This document shows positions 35,421 through 45,367 of a stretch of 64,000 bases of DNA, in pieces. The stretch is from contig CAVVHG010000004.1 in assembly GCA_963747985.1 (NCBI GenBank), forward strand, positions 246,572 to 310,571. Reading direction: 5' to 3'. Source of the stretch: JACADW01 sp963747985 (GTDB taxonomy: Bacteria; Acidobacteriota; UBA6911). How positions within the stretch are numbered: the first letter of the stretch is position 1; every line of letters starts with the position of its first letter. Below the pieces are notes generated by a model, which was not told where the DNA came from, made no database searches, and saw only the letters and a program-made list of their open reading frames with translations. Position numbers and translations under genes: made by a program.

Positions 35421-36254
35421 TCATTCATCAACGATTCCGTCAAGACTGGCGGAAACCATCGCCAGGTGCTCATATTCCCGGACGCTCAGCTCCTCCGCGC
35501 GCCTCGCGCCGTCGATCCCCGCCCTCTCGAGGAGCTCTTCCGCGGCCGGTCCCATCCGCGGGTGCCGGCGGAGGGAATTCACAATCGTTTTGCGCCGGTA
35601 CCCGAACGCGGCACCCAGGACCTCCCGGAAACGATCCTCCCGGCGCGAGCCCCACCTCTTCTCCAGGGGACGGAATACCACGATCGCCGAGGTCACGCGC
35701 GGACGCGGCACGAAACAGGCCGGGGATACGGTAAAGGCGAGCCTGACCTCGGCGCGGTGTTGGCAGGTGACTGAAAGCAGCCCGTACTCGCGGCTTGCCG
35801 GCATGGCGGTGACACGCCGTGCGACCTCGCGCTGAAGCATGAATGTCATGTCGCTCACCGCGAGATCCAGCGCAAGCAGGTTTTCTATTATGGTTGTCGC
35901 GATGTTGTAGGGAAGGTTCCCCGCGACCCGGATGGCGCGCGTGCCGGCATCAGAAGCCAGCAGGGCCCCGACGTCCATCTTCAGGATGTCGCTCTCCACG
36001 ACAACCGCAGAGGGGAACGGCCGCAGGGCGCTCTCCAGCATCGGAATGCACTCAGCATCCTTCTCCACGGCAAGCAGGCGCGAGACCAGCGGTGCCAGCC
36101 GGGCGGAGAGAGCCCCGTCCCCTGCTCCTATTTCCAGGAAGGTTTCCTGCGCCGACGGGGCGATTAACCTGACAATCCGGTCCAAAACTCCCGTATCCCT
36201 AAGGAAATGTTGGCCAAATCGTTTCTTGTAAGCGAATCCTGCGGGGCTTGACAT
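35421..36254 (-). CDS. rsmA: 16S rRNA dimethyladenosine transferase
   Basis: This protein of about 277 aa dimethylates two adjacent adenines near the 3' end of 16S rRNA. KKRFGQHFL opens the domain, LEIGAGDGALS binds S-adenosylmethionine and GNLPYNIAT carries the NLPY catalytic motif. I placed the start at 36254 (MSSPAGFAYKKRFGQ). A much longer reading frame reaches 36740 but runs through trxA and purA on the other strand. It is divergent from trxA. Confidence 0.93.
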   Translation of the reverse strand: MSSPAGFAYKKRFGQHFLRDTGVLDRIVRLIAPSAQETFLEIGAGDGALSARLAPLVSRLLAVEKDAECIPMLESALRPFPSAVVVESDILKMDVGALLASDAGTRAIRVAGNLPYNIATTIIENLLALDLAVSDMTFMLQREVARRVTAMPASREYGLLSVTCQHRAEVRLAFTVSPACFVPRPRVTSAIVVFRPLEKRWGSRREDRFREVLGAAFGYRRKTIVNSLRRHPRMGPAAEELLERAGIDGARRAEELSVREYEHLAMVSASLDGIVDE

Positions 36255-36282
36255 GCCTGAAAAGCGTCCCCATAATGACTGT

Positions 36283-36311
36283 TTGCACTTTCCTTCAAAC
36301 GATTCTCTGAT
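36283..36311 (+). promoter_or_regulatory. possible promoter of trxA
   Basis: TTGCAC at 36283-36288 and TCTGAT at 36306-36311 are 17 bp apart and 28 bp before the trxA start. GGAGGTGAGG then precedes the ATG. The match is moderate and purely by sequence. Confidence 0.35.
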
Positions 36312-36338
36312 AGCAATAATAACCTTGGAGGTGAGGTA

Positions 36339-36668
36339 ATGGCTGGAAAAATACTGGAAGTGGGGGACCAGAACTTCGAGACGGAAGTGCTGAACTCGGA
36401 GGTCCCGGTTCTCGTCGATTTTTGGGCCGCCTGGTGTGCGCCGTGCCGCATGCTCGCGCCGGTCGTCGATGCGATCGCGACCAAGTACGAGGGCAAGGCC
36501 AAGGTCGTGAAGCTGAACGTGGATGACAACATCTCGACCGCCGGCAAATACAACATCAAAGGGATTCCCACGCTCCTCCTTTTCAGGAACGGCGTGATCA
36601 AGGAACAGATCGTCGGCAACACCACCAAAGACACCATCAGCAAGATGATTGACAACCACCTGGGCTGA
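36339..36668 (+). CDS. trxA: thioredoxin
   Basis: This 109-aa cytoplasmic disulfide reductase has the active site W-C-A-P-C at residues 32-36, with Ala in place of the usual Gly. It also has the KLNVDDN strand, cis-Pro in GIPTLLLF and the end MIDNHLG. Strong ribosome site GGAGGTGAGG lies just upstream. It is followed after 19 bp by purA, which may share the transcript. Confidence 0.95.
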   Translation: MAGKILEVGDQNFETEVLNSEVPVLVDFWAAWCAPCRMLAPVVDAIATKYEGKAKVVKLNVDDNISTAGKYNIKGIPTLLLFRNGVIKEQIVGNTTKDTISKMIDNHLG

Positions 36669-36687
36669 AGTCGGCAACCATCTTTCA

Positions 36688-37992
36688 ATGGCAAACATCA
36701 TCGTCGTCGGCGCCCAGTGGGGTGATGAAGGCAAAGGCAAGATCGTCGACCTGCTGACCGGTCATTTCGACATCGTGGCCCGCTACCAGGGGGGCCACAA
36801 TGCCGGCCACACCGTCATCATCCAGGGCAGGAAGTATGTCCTCCACCTTATCCCGTCGGGGATACTGCGCCCGGACAAGGTGTGCGTGATCGGGAACGGC
36901 GTGGTCATCGATCTCACCGCCCTCAAGCACGAGATCGAGCACCTCGAGTCGGTAGGGATTCAGTGCCGCGGGCGGCTGTTCATCAGCGACCGTGCCCACG
37001 TGATACTGGACTACCACCGGGCTCTCGAGGCGGTCGACGAGGAACGGCGCGGAGACGATCGGATCGGCACCACGAACCGCGGCATCGGTCCGGCGTATGA
37101 AGACAAGGCGGGGCGCAGGGGCCTGCGCATCGGTGATCTGATCAATCCGCCGTCCGCGCGCCGGATACTCGAAGCCAACCTGGCTGCCAGGCGCAGCCTC
37201 GTGGGTGCGGCCGTGCCTGACCTCGACGGGATTTGCGAACGTACGCTCGCGCTTGGCAGCGAACTCTCAGAATACTTCGCCGACGTTGCGCAGTATCTGA
37301 ACCGTGCGATGGACGAAGGGAAGTGGGTGCTGTTCGAGGGCGCGCAGGGGACCCTGCTGGACGTCGATCACGGCACCTACCCGTTCGTAACGGCTTCGAA
37401 CGCGACGGCCGGTGGCGCCTGCACAGGCACTGGAGTCGGTCCTACCCGTATCGACGGCGTAGTCGGTATCGCAAAGGCCTACACCACGCGTGTCGGCAAG
37501 GGTCCGTTTCCCACGGAGCTTCTCGACGCATTCGGCGAGGAGATCCGGGCCAGGGGAGTCGAGTTCGGGGCCTCCACAGGCAGACCGCGCCGCTGCGGCT
37601 GGTTCGATTCGGTCGTCGTCCGTTATTCGTGTCTTGTCAACAATCTCGATACACTCGCCATAACAAAACTCGACGTGCTGGACGGATTCAGCGAGATCCG
37701 GATCTGCACCGGGTACCGCTACAAAGGGCGTCTGCTGGATTCATTCCCTCCCGACCTGCAGGTGCTCATGGAATGCCAGCCCGAATACGAGACCATGCCG
37801 GGCTGGGACAAGCCGACCGCCGGCATTTGCGATATCGGCGAGCTGCCTGTGCGTGCGCGCAATTACCTGGATCGACTGTCGGAGCTGGTCCGGACCGATA
37901 TCTCGCTCGTTTCGACCGGCCCGGACCGCGCACAGACTATCGTCACCTCTCCTCATTCCATGCTCACCTCGCTGATCGCAACCGGACGGTGA
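36688..37992 (+). CDS. purA: adenylosuccinate synthetase
   Basis: This 434-aa GTP-dependent enzyme makes adenylosuccinate from IMP and aspartate, the first committed step to AMP. The N-terminus VVGAQWGDEGKGKIVDLL holds the catalytic Asp and P-loop. GGHNAGHT, GTTNRGIGPAYEDK, EGAQGTLLDVDHGTYPFVT and GVVGIAKAYTTRVGKGPFPT are all standard. I start at 36688 (MANIIVVG); an upstream in-frame start overlaps trxA. A double hairpin follows the stop within 6 bp. Confidence 0.97.
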   Translation: MANIIVVGAQWGDEGKGKIVDLLTGHFDIVARYQGGHNAGHTVIIQGRKYVLHLIPSGILRPDKVCVIGNGVVIDLTALKHEIEHLESVGIQCRGRLFISDRAHVILDYHRALEAVDEERRGDDRIGTTNRGIGPAYEDKAGRRGLRIGDLINPPSARRILEANLAARRSLVGAAVPDLDGICERTLALGSELSEYFADVAQYLNRAMDEGKWVLFEGAQGTLLDVDHGTYPFVTASNATAGGACTGTGVGPTRIDGVVGIAKAYTTRVGKGPFPTELLDAFGEEIRARGVEFGASTGRPRRCGWFDSVVVRYSCLVNNLDTLAITKLDVLDGFSEIRICTGYRYKGRLLDSFPPDLQVLMECQPEYETMPGWDKPTAGICDIGELPVRARNYLDRLSELVRTDISLVSTGPDRAQTIVTSPHSMLTSLIATGR

Positions 37993-37997
37993 AACAT

Positions 37998-38046
37998 GTG
38001 CGGCGGCTTTTCAAGCCGCCGGGGCGGGTCGAAAACCCGCCCCGCA
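37998..38046. repeat. double-hairpin dispersed repeat, copy 2
   Basis: GCGGCGGCTT-TT-CAAGCCGCC followed by GGGCGGGT-CGA-AAACCCGCCCC. It is the reverse complement of the element at 18169-18218 with about three changes. It lies directly after purA and may end that transcript. Confidence 0.8.
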
Positions 38047-38140
38047 TGTGAGCAGACACAGATTTCTGCAACCAATCCGACATTTCTGTCACTTACTTAT
38101 CGAAGGGGCAGTAACAGACACCTTCACAAGGGAGTGGAAG

Positions 38141-38881
38141 ATGCGGAAGAGCTCGGCTAAATCGTTATGTTGGTTGATGTTCGGTCTGGGCCTGCTGATG
38201 TCCACGGCGGCCGGGGCGGACTTTGAGAAGAGCTATGCGATCGCTGCAGGCGGGCGGATCAGGGTCCAGAATGTCTCCGGCAACATTGTCGTTACCGGGT
38301 ACGACGGCAACAGCATCATGGTGACGGCCACCAAGGAGGGCAGGGATCGCGACCAGGTGACAATTGAGGATCGCAGCACCGGCGATACGGTGGATCTCTC
38401 GGTCGAGTACCCGCACAAGGGCAACGTCAGCGCCAGTGTCGATTTTGACATCCGGGTCCCGAGGGCAGTCGAGTACAACTTCGGGCGGTTGGTGTCGGTC
38501 AGCGGGAACGTACAGGTGTCGGACGTCATGGGCAACCTGCAGGTGGAGTGCGTCAGCGGCGACGTGGACGTGAGTGGCGTATCAGGTGTTGTCAGCGCCT
38601 CCGCCGTCAGCGGGAACGTGACCGTGGACCTCAAGAAAGCCGGGTCGGGAAACATGAAGTTCTCGTCCGTGAGCGGGGATGTCGATGTTCGGGCGCCTTC
38701 GAATCTGGACGCAGATGTCGAGATGTCGACTATCAGCGGATCGCTCAAGACCGACTTTCAGATCGAGGTGCACGAGCCGCGATACGGTCCGGGCAGGTCT
38801 GCGCGGGGTCGCCTCGGAGCCGGCGAGCACAGCCTGCGCATCACGACCGTTTCCGGGCGCGTCAGCCTGACCCGAACGTGA
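38141..38881 (+). CDS. DUF4097-type beta-repeat secreted protein
   Basis: This 246-aa protein has a signal peptide (LCWLMFGLGLLMSTAAGA) and a repetitive beta-helix-like body with recurring VSGN/VSGDV turns (NVSGNIVVTG, SVSGNVQVS, VSGDVDVSG, AVSGNVTVD, SVSGDVDVR, TISGSLKT), typical of DUF4097 proteins. Their role is not established; many lie beside ECF sigma factors, as here, with the sigma/anti-sigma pair 290 bp downstream. The ATG at 38141 follows GGAGTGG; a longer in-frame start at 38048 falls in the repeat. A strong hairpin follows. Confidence 0.82.
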   Translation: MRKSSAKSLCWLMFGLGLLMSTAAGADFEKSYAIAAGGRIRVQNVSGNIVVTGYDGNSIMVTATKEGRDRDQVTIEDRSTGDTVDLSVEYPHKGNVSASVDFDIRVPRAVEYNFGRLVSVSGNVQVSDVMGNLQVECVSGDVDVSGVSGVVSASAVSGNVTVDLKKAGSGNMKFSSVSGDVDVRAPSNLDADVEMSTISGSLKTDFQIEVHEPRYGPGRSARGRLGAGEHSLRITTVSGRVSLTRT

Positions 38882-38947
38882 CGAGGTGCGTCCGCCGCAG
38901 GGTATGCAAACCAGGATACAAGCGCTGAAAGCGCGTTCTCATACCAG

Positions 38948-38970
38948 CCCGGGGCGAAGCCCCGGGTTTT
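38948..38970 (+). terminator. intrinsic terminator after the DUF4097 gene
   Basis: CCCGGGGC-GAA-GCCCCGGG is a perfect 8-bp stem with a GAA loop, followed directly by TTTT. It lies 67 bp past the stop. The GAA loop and a following GGGCT-GAA-GGCCC at about 38990 place it in the window's dispersed palindrome family. Confidence 0.65.
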
Positions 38971-39172
38971 CATCAATAAAAAGGAACCAAGGGCTGAAGG
39001 CCCGCTCCACAGAGCTTTGAGACAGCCTCAGCGGCGCGGACCGGTGTGTTTGTCGAACAAATATGGATCTGGGCTGCCCGGGGAGCCGATGATCTTGCAA
39101 TTAGTCCGAGTTGAAGCCTATGCTGGATTTGAACGCGATCAGGCTCGCGGTGCTGGCGTTCAAGCCCTGGAC

Positions 39173-39772
39173 ATGGCCCACGAAGACAGCAGAGGTCGGA
39201 CAGAAGCACTCCCCGAGGGGTTCCGCACCGGAGATGCGGACGCCTTCCGGCTGGCATTCGAGCGTTTCTGCCGGCCGGTATTCTGCTTCATACTGGGACT
39301 GGTTGGAGATCGGGCCCTCGCCGAAGACCTCACACAAGAAACTTTCGTGCGGGCTTTTCGAGGGCTGAACTCTTTGCGGCATGAAACGCGCATTTCGACG
39401 TGGGTGTTCGGTATTGCGCGCAACGTCGCGCGCGAGGCCTTGCGGCAGAGGAAGGCTCGCGGAGTCAAACTGGAGTTGGACGAACCGGGGCTGGGAGAAT
39501 TGGCCGACACCAGGGCGACGCAGGACAGGAGCATGATCGACGCCGAACTGCATGGAAGGGTCCATCAGGCCGTGGCCGGGCTTCCGGAAGATCAGAGGCT
39601 GGTCTTCGTGCTGAAGATCGTCAGCCAGATGCGCTACGAAGAGATCGCCAGTATCACCGGCGCTTCGATCCCGAAACTCAAGACCGACATGCACCGGGCC
39701 CGCCTGGCGGTGCGCCGCAGGCTCGCTCCTTACCTTGAAGGTCGGACAGCCGGGACGAGAGGTGAGCAATGA
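39173..39772 (+). CDS. ECF-type RNA polymerase sigma factor
   Basis: This protein of about 199 aa has sigma region 2 (VFCFILGLVGDRALAEDLTQ, then ETFVRAFRG) and region 4 (LPEDQRLVFVLKIVSQMRYE and EIASITGASIPKLKTDMHRA). The start is uncertain: the frame is open to 39017, but the conserved part begins after the Met at 39173. The next gene overlaps its stop (ATGA) and encodes a zinc-finger anti-sigma factor, so the pair form one regulatory unit. The regulon is unknown; the DUF4097 gene upstream is a candidate. Confidence 0.9.
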   Translation: MAHEDSRGRTEALPEGFRTGDADAFRLAFERFCRPVFCFILGLVGDRALAEDLTQETFVRAFRGLNSLRHETRISTWVFGIARNVAREALRQRKARGVKLELDEPGLGELADTRATQDRSMIDAELHGRVHQAVAGLPEDQRLVFVLKIVSQMRYEEIASITGASIPKLKTDMHRARLAVRRRLAPYLEGRTAGTRGEQ

Positions 39773-40440
39773 AATGCGAGGATGTGAGGCTGCTCATCGA
39801 GGATTACCACGACGGTGAGCTGACTGGTGACCTGGCTGCGCAGGTCACCGCTCATGTGCATGATTGTCGCGCGTGTGGCCGCGAGCTGGAATTGCTGCGG
39901 GCTGAGGATCGTCTTTACCGTGGTTACGCCGCAGATCTGGCGGGCCAGCTGTCCAACGAAACGGCCATCTGGGGACGGGTGGATGACGCTGCCCGGCTTC
40001 GCCCGACGAGTTGGCCCGGCTGGATCGAGGCCATCCGGTCTGCGCTCACACCCCGCAGGTTAATTCTCGCTTCGCTCCTGGTGGTTCTGTCTGTTGCCGG
40101 GACTCTCTTCACCGTACGGTTTGTCAACGAGCACCAGGCCGAATCCCTGCTGGTATCCGGCGAGGGTCGCGACTTGGACAGTGCCATGCGCTCGATCGCA
40201 CGGGCTGAGAAAGAATATGAGAAGGCGATCGGCCTGCTGACCGATATCGTGGAGAAACGGAAGGCATCGCTCGATCCCCAGCTCGTCGCCGAACTGGAGA
40301 AGAACCTCAAGGTGATAGACGAGAACATTGCTGCGACCCGCAAAGCATTCCGGGAGCATCCGTCCGATCCCGAGTACGCGCTATACATGCTGGCCGCATA
40401 TGCCAGGAAGGTGGATCTGCTCCAGGAGGTCGCGTCCTGA
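39769..40440 (+). CDS. membrane anti-sigma factor with zf-HC2 domain
   Basis: This 223-aa protein begins with CEDVRLLIEDYHDGELTGD and the zinc motif HVHDCRACG (HxxxCxxC), which holds the sigma factor at the membrane. One membrane segment follows (LILASLLVVLSVAGTLFTV, about residues 98-116). The outer part is about 100 residues, helical and likely coiled coil (RAEKEYEKAIGLLTDIVEKR). Translation overlaps the sigma gene by 4 bp. It probably releases the sigma factor by proteolysis on envelope signals, as known for this class. Confidence 0.88.
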   Translation: MKCEDVRLLIEDYHDGELTGDLAAQVTAHVHDCRACGRELELLRAEDRLYRGYAADLAGQLSNETAIWGRVDDAARLRPTSWPGWIEAIRSALTPRRLILASLLVVLSVAGTLFTVRFVNEHQAESLLVSGEGRDLDSAMRSIARAEKEYEKAIGLLTDIVEKRKASLDPQLVAELEKNLKVIDENIAATRKAFREHPSDPEYALYMLAAYARKVDLLQEVAS

Positions 40441-40611
40441 GTTGGAGGAAGTGGTCGCGCGCCGCCGGCGTGCGCAGCACGCGGCTGACCAGGACCGGAC
40501 GTATCGTGCCGTGTCCGCGCCGGTGACGCGGACCCACTCCAATGCCGCCCAGAAGGGTCTTTAAGTCTTCTCCCGCCTCGTGCTAATCTCTTTTCCGCTT
40601 CTCATCAGGGT

Positions 40612-40687
40612 GGGCCGTTAGCTCAGTCGGCAGAGCATCTGCCTTTTAAGCAGAGGGTCGCTGGTTCGAGTCCAGCACGGCTCACCA
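40612..40687 (+). tRNA. tRNA-Lys (anticodon TTT)
   Basis: The 76-nt cloverleaf is complete. The acceptor pairs GGGCCGT with ACGGCTC, the anticodon arm is TCTGC-CTTTTAA-GCAGA with TTT in the loop, and the T arm contains GGTTCGAGTCC. CCA is encoded. The 3' 45 nt are repeated exactly at 44655-44699, marking it as the integration site of the next island. Confidence 0.95.
40643..40687 (+). repeat. attachment-site core, left copy (within tRNA-Lys)
   Basis: This copy runs from the anticodon loop (CTTTTAAGCAGAGG) to the CCA end. It is identical over 45 bp to 44655-44699 and keeps the tRNA gene intact, so the functional tRNA stays on this side. Confidence 0.85.
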
Positions 40688-41469
40688 CTTAATGCCCACC
40701 AGTTGATACACTTACAGCGACCCTCGAGATCTGTCCCGCGGTCCATGGGTGCCAGGTTGCGTCTGGGTTGCGGCCCCAGGAGGGTAGGGAAGTTCACCTC
40801 ATTGCCGCAGAAAGAAAAAGGGCCGCCCCGAAGAGCGGCCTATGGGATCAATCTCGACATTCACCGGGCAGAGATCGACTTCTTTCTGATGGCGGCGCTA
40901 TTTGCTGATGGCTGCAGCGTCGAGGTAATGCCACCAATATGGCGGATCCGGTAATTGTAATAGTATGTGGTCAAAGTATAGGTCCTTAGAAGTCGCTCAC
41001 TGTTTGGTCACAATACGCTCGAGATTCATTCCTCGACCGGGATGGCATCAGGAGGTTCATGGCTCTCGCCGTCGTTTTCTCCGCTGACTTCATGAGCAGT
41101 GTCGATAAGCGTGAGATTTCTCTCGACGGCAAGGCATGGATGCCGTTTTGGGAGATAAAGTGCACGAAGACCAAGCTCTCGCCCAAGTAGAATACCGAGA
41201 CAGATGATCGGACTGGATGGGGCTGGTCAGCGGCCCGACGTGTCTGCGGGGGGAAGACCTCCCTCCGGGGCGGCCTTCCTCCTTCTGCTGTGTTCCAGCA
41301 ATGGGTAGTCGGGGAGAATCCTCCCCGCCACAGACAAAGAGGTCTGACGGACCGGCCACCCATCAAGCTTGCTGACTTAATCCTCGCGTGTGGGCTAGAA
41401 TGGCCCCACGTCTTAAGGCATCCGTAGTCCCACACGCAGGCAGTCTGGCTGCAGGAGGATCGGATCCTC
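40688..41469. other. island left end without a confident gene
   Basis: About 780 bp follow the tRNA. Reading frames exist on both strands but none has family features. On the minus strand, 41026-41226 is open without an ATG and reads as plausible protein ending in HEPPDAIPVEE, perhaps the remnant of a gene. A hairpin terminator facing the minus strand is at 40811-40840. A 24-bp stretch at 41006-41029 resembles the end of the HTH gene at 44215. Confidence 0.5.
40811..40840 (-). terminator. intrinsic terminator inside the island left end
   Basis: On the minus strand GGCCGC-TCTTCGGG-GCGGCC is followed by CTTTTTCTTT. The stem is 6 bp and GC-only. It would end transcription coming from the possible gene remnant at 41026-41226. 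Confidence 0.55.
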
Positions 41470-44196
<2,727 letters not shown>

Positions 44197-44208
44197 CCCT
44201 TCGTGTGA

Positions 44209-44391
44209 CTATCCAGTCACGATAGGCTCGGCATTCATCAGGAATTCTCTCACTGCGTCCTCATGAACAAGCCAGCGCTTGCCTACCTTGCGGCCCTTGA
44301 GACGGCCTGCGATCAGGTACGACCTGACGGCCTTCTGCGATACCTTGAGCATTTCAGATAGCTGGGGAACGTCGTAGATCTGCATTGCCAC
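44209..44391 (-). CDS. small excisionase-family HTH DNA-binding protein
   Basis: This 60-aa protein is almost wholly a winged-helix domain: YDVPQLSEMLKVSQKAVRSY, then LIAGRLKGRKVGKRWLV and HEDAVREFL. That is the excisionase/MerR-like DNA-binding family used by Xis proteins and some transcription regulators. It lies 12 bp from the convergent kinase stop and inside the right end of the island, 264 bp from the right att copy. Directionality control in excision, or island gene regulation, fits the place. The integrase partner is missing. Confidence 0.8.
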   Translation of the reverse strand: MAMQIYDVPQLSEMLKVSQKAVRSYLIAGRLKGRKVGKRWLVHEDAVREFLMNAEPIVTG

Positions 44392-44654
44392 TACCCCTCT
44401 CCAAAATCAGGAAATTTCTAATTCGGGTCCCATGCGGAATCCTGAGGTGGGCCCCATTTCCGCGAGAATGATCGCGTCCGCACGAGGATGAATAGGGTGG
44501 TACTGGACGCCCGAGGAGCATGATTCCCATGCCTCTGGTGCCTCGCATTCCTGGTTGCGCCTGGGTTGCGGAAGTTGCGGGATTTTGCCGCGCTATGCAC
44601 GGTGGTGCAGGGCGGAATCCCACAAATTCAGCGAGCTCAACAGCCAGGGACGAA

Positions 44655-44699
44655 CTTTTAAGCAGAGGGTCGCTGGTTCGAGTCCAGCACGGCTCACCA
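44655..44699 (+). repeat. attachment-site core, right copy (tRNA-Lys 3' fragment)
   Basis: This is an exact 45-bp copy of the tRNA-Lys 3' end, from anticodon loop to CCA. The 5' half of a tRNA is absent upstream, so this is not a second tRNA gene but the second att site. Confidence 0.88.
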
Positions 44700-45367
44700 A
44701 GCCTTCCAATGGAATTCCCCAAATCCAGTTGACATTGATTCCTGCGCAGTTCTAGAGTCAAAAAGGGCAAAACAGATTCCGGCCAAAGAGCATGTGCATG
44801 GTGGCATCTTCCTCCAGTGAGTGTCCAATCTCCCGCAGACGAGTTGCGGACCCAGTTCGGCGGAACGTGGTTCTATAGCGACTTATCCACATCGCAGCCA
44901 GGAGTACGCGGGAGCAGGGTTTGATCGTGACCTCCTCCGGCGCAGGATTGCGACCTTGAGACTCCGATACAGGAGAGCGGGTTTCTCTTTCGATGCCCGC
45001 ATCGATCATCACCGCGGGCGACTTGGACTGAGACGGAAAAGGGGATATCCCAGGCCTTTGACCCGATGACGGGGTTTGAGTGAATTACCCTTTCTCCGGC
45101 AATCAGGAACATCTCAGTCCCCCAGCCGACCGCGTTGCCATCGGCAGGACGCGCCGGATTGCGTCAATCGCTGAGATTGAGAAGGCAGGAACGGGTGCGA
45201 TAGTCCCCGCTTTCTCTGGAATGTCATTTTGCCGCGGACGCAACTGGCTTCATCCCCTCCTGCCCACAGGCCTTGAAGGTCATCCTTTGAGGTTACGGAT
45301 CGCATGATCGCGGAAGAAAATGGAGAGGTGAAGCCCGAAATAGTCTCTCTCCTCTGTTGACGAAAAT
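44700..45367. other. gene-free stretch to the right of the island
   Basis: About 670 bp separate the right att copy from the 1197-aa gene. Short reading frames of 60-90 residues occur on both strands, without family features or good ribosome sites. TTGACA near 44729, followed 18 bp later by TAGAGT, could be a promoter. Nothing else is recognised. Confidence 0.4.

Noticed and set aside
44655..44699. Second tRNA-Lys gene
   Set aside because: Only the 3' part from the anticodon loop onward is present; no acceptor or D arm precedes it.
44354..44770. 138-residue minus-strand frame over the right att site
   Set aside because: It contains GEPCWTRTSDPLLK, a typical false translation of tRNA antisense sequence.
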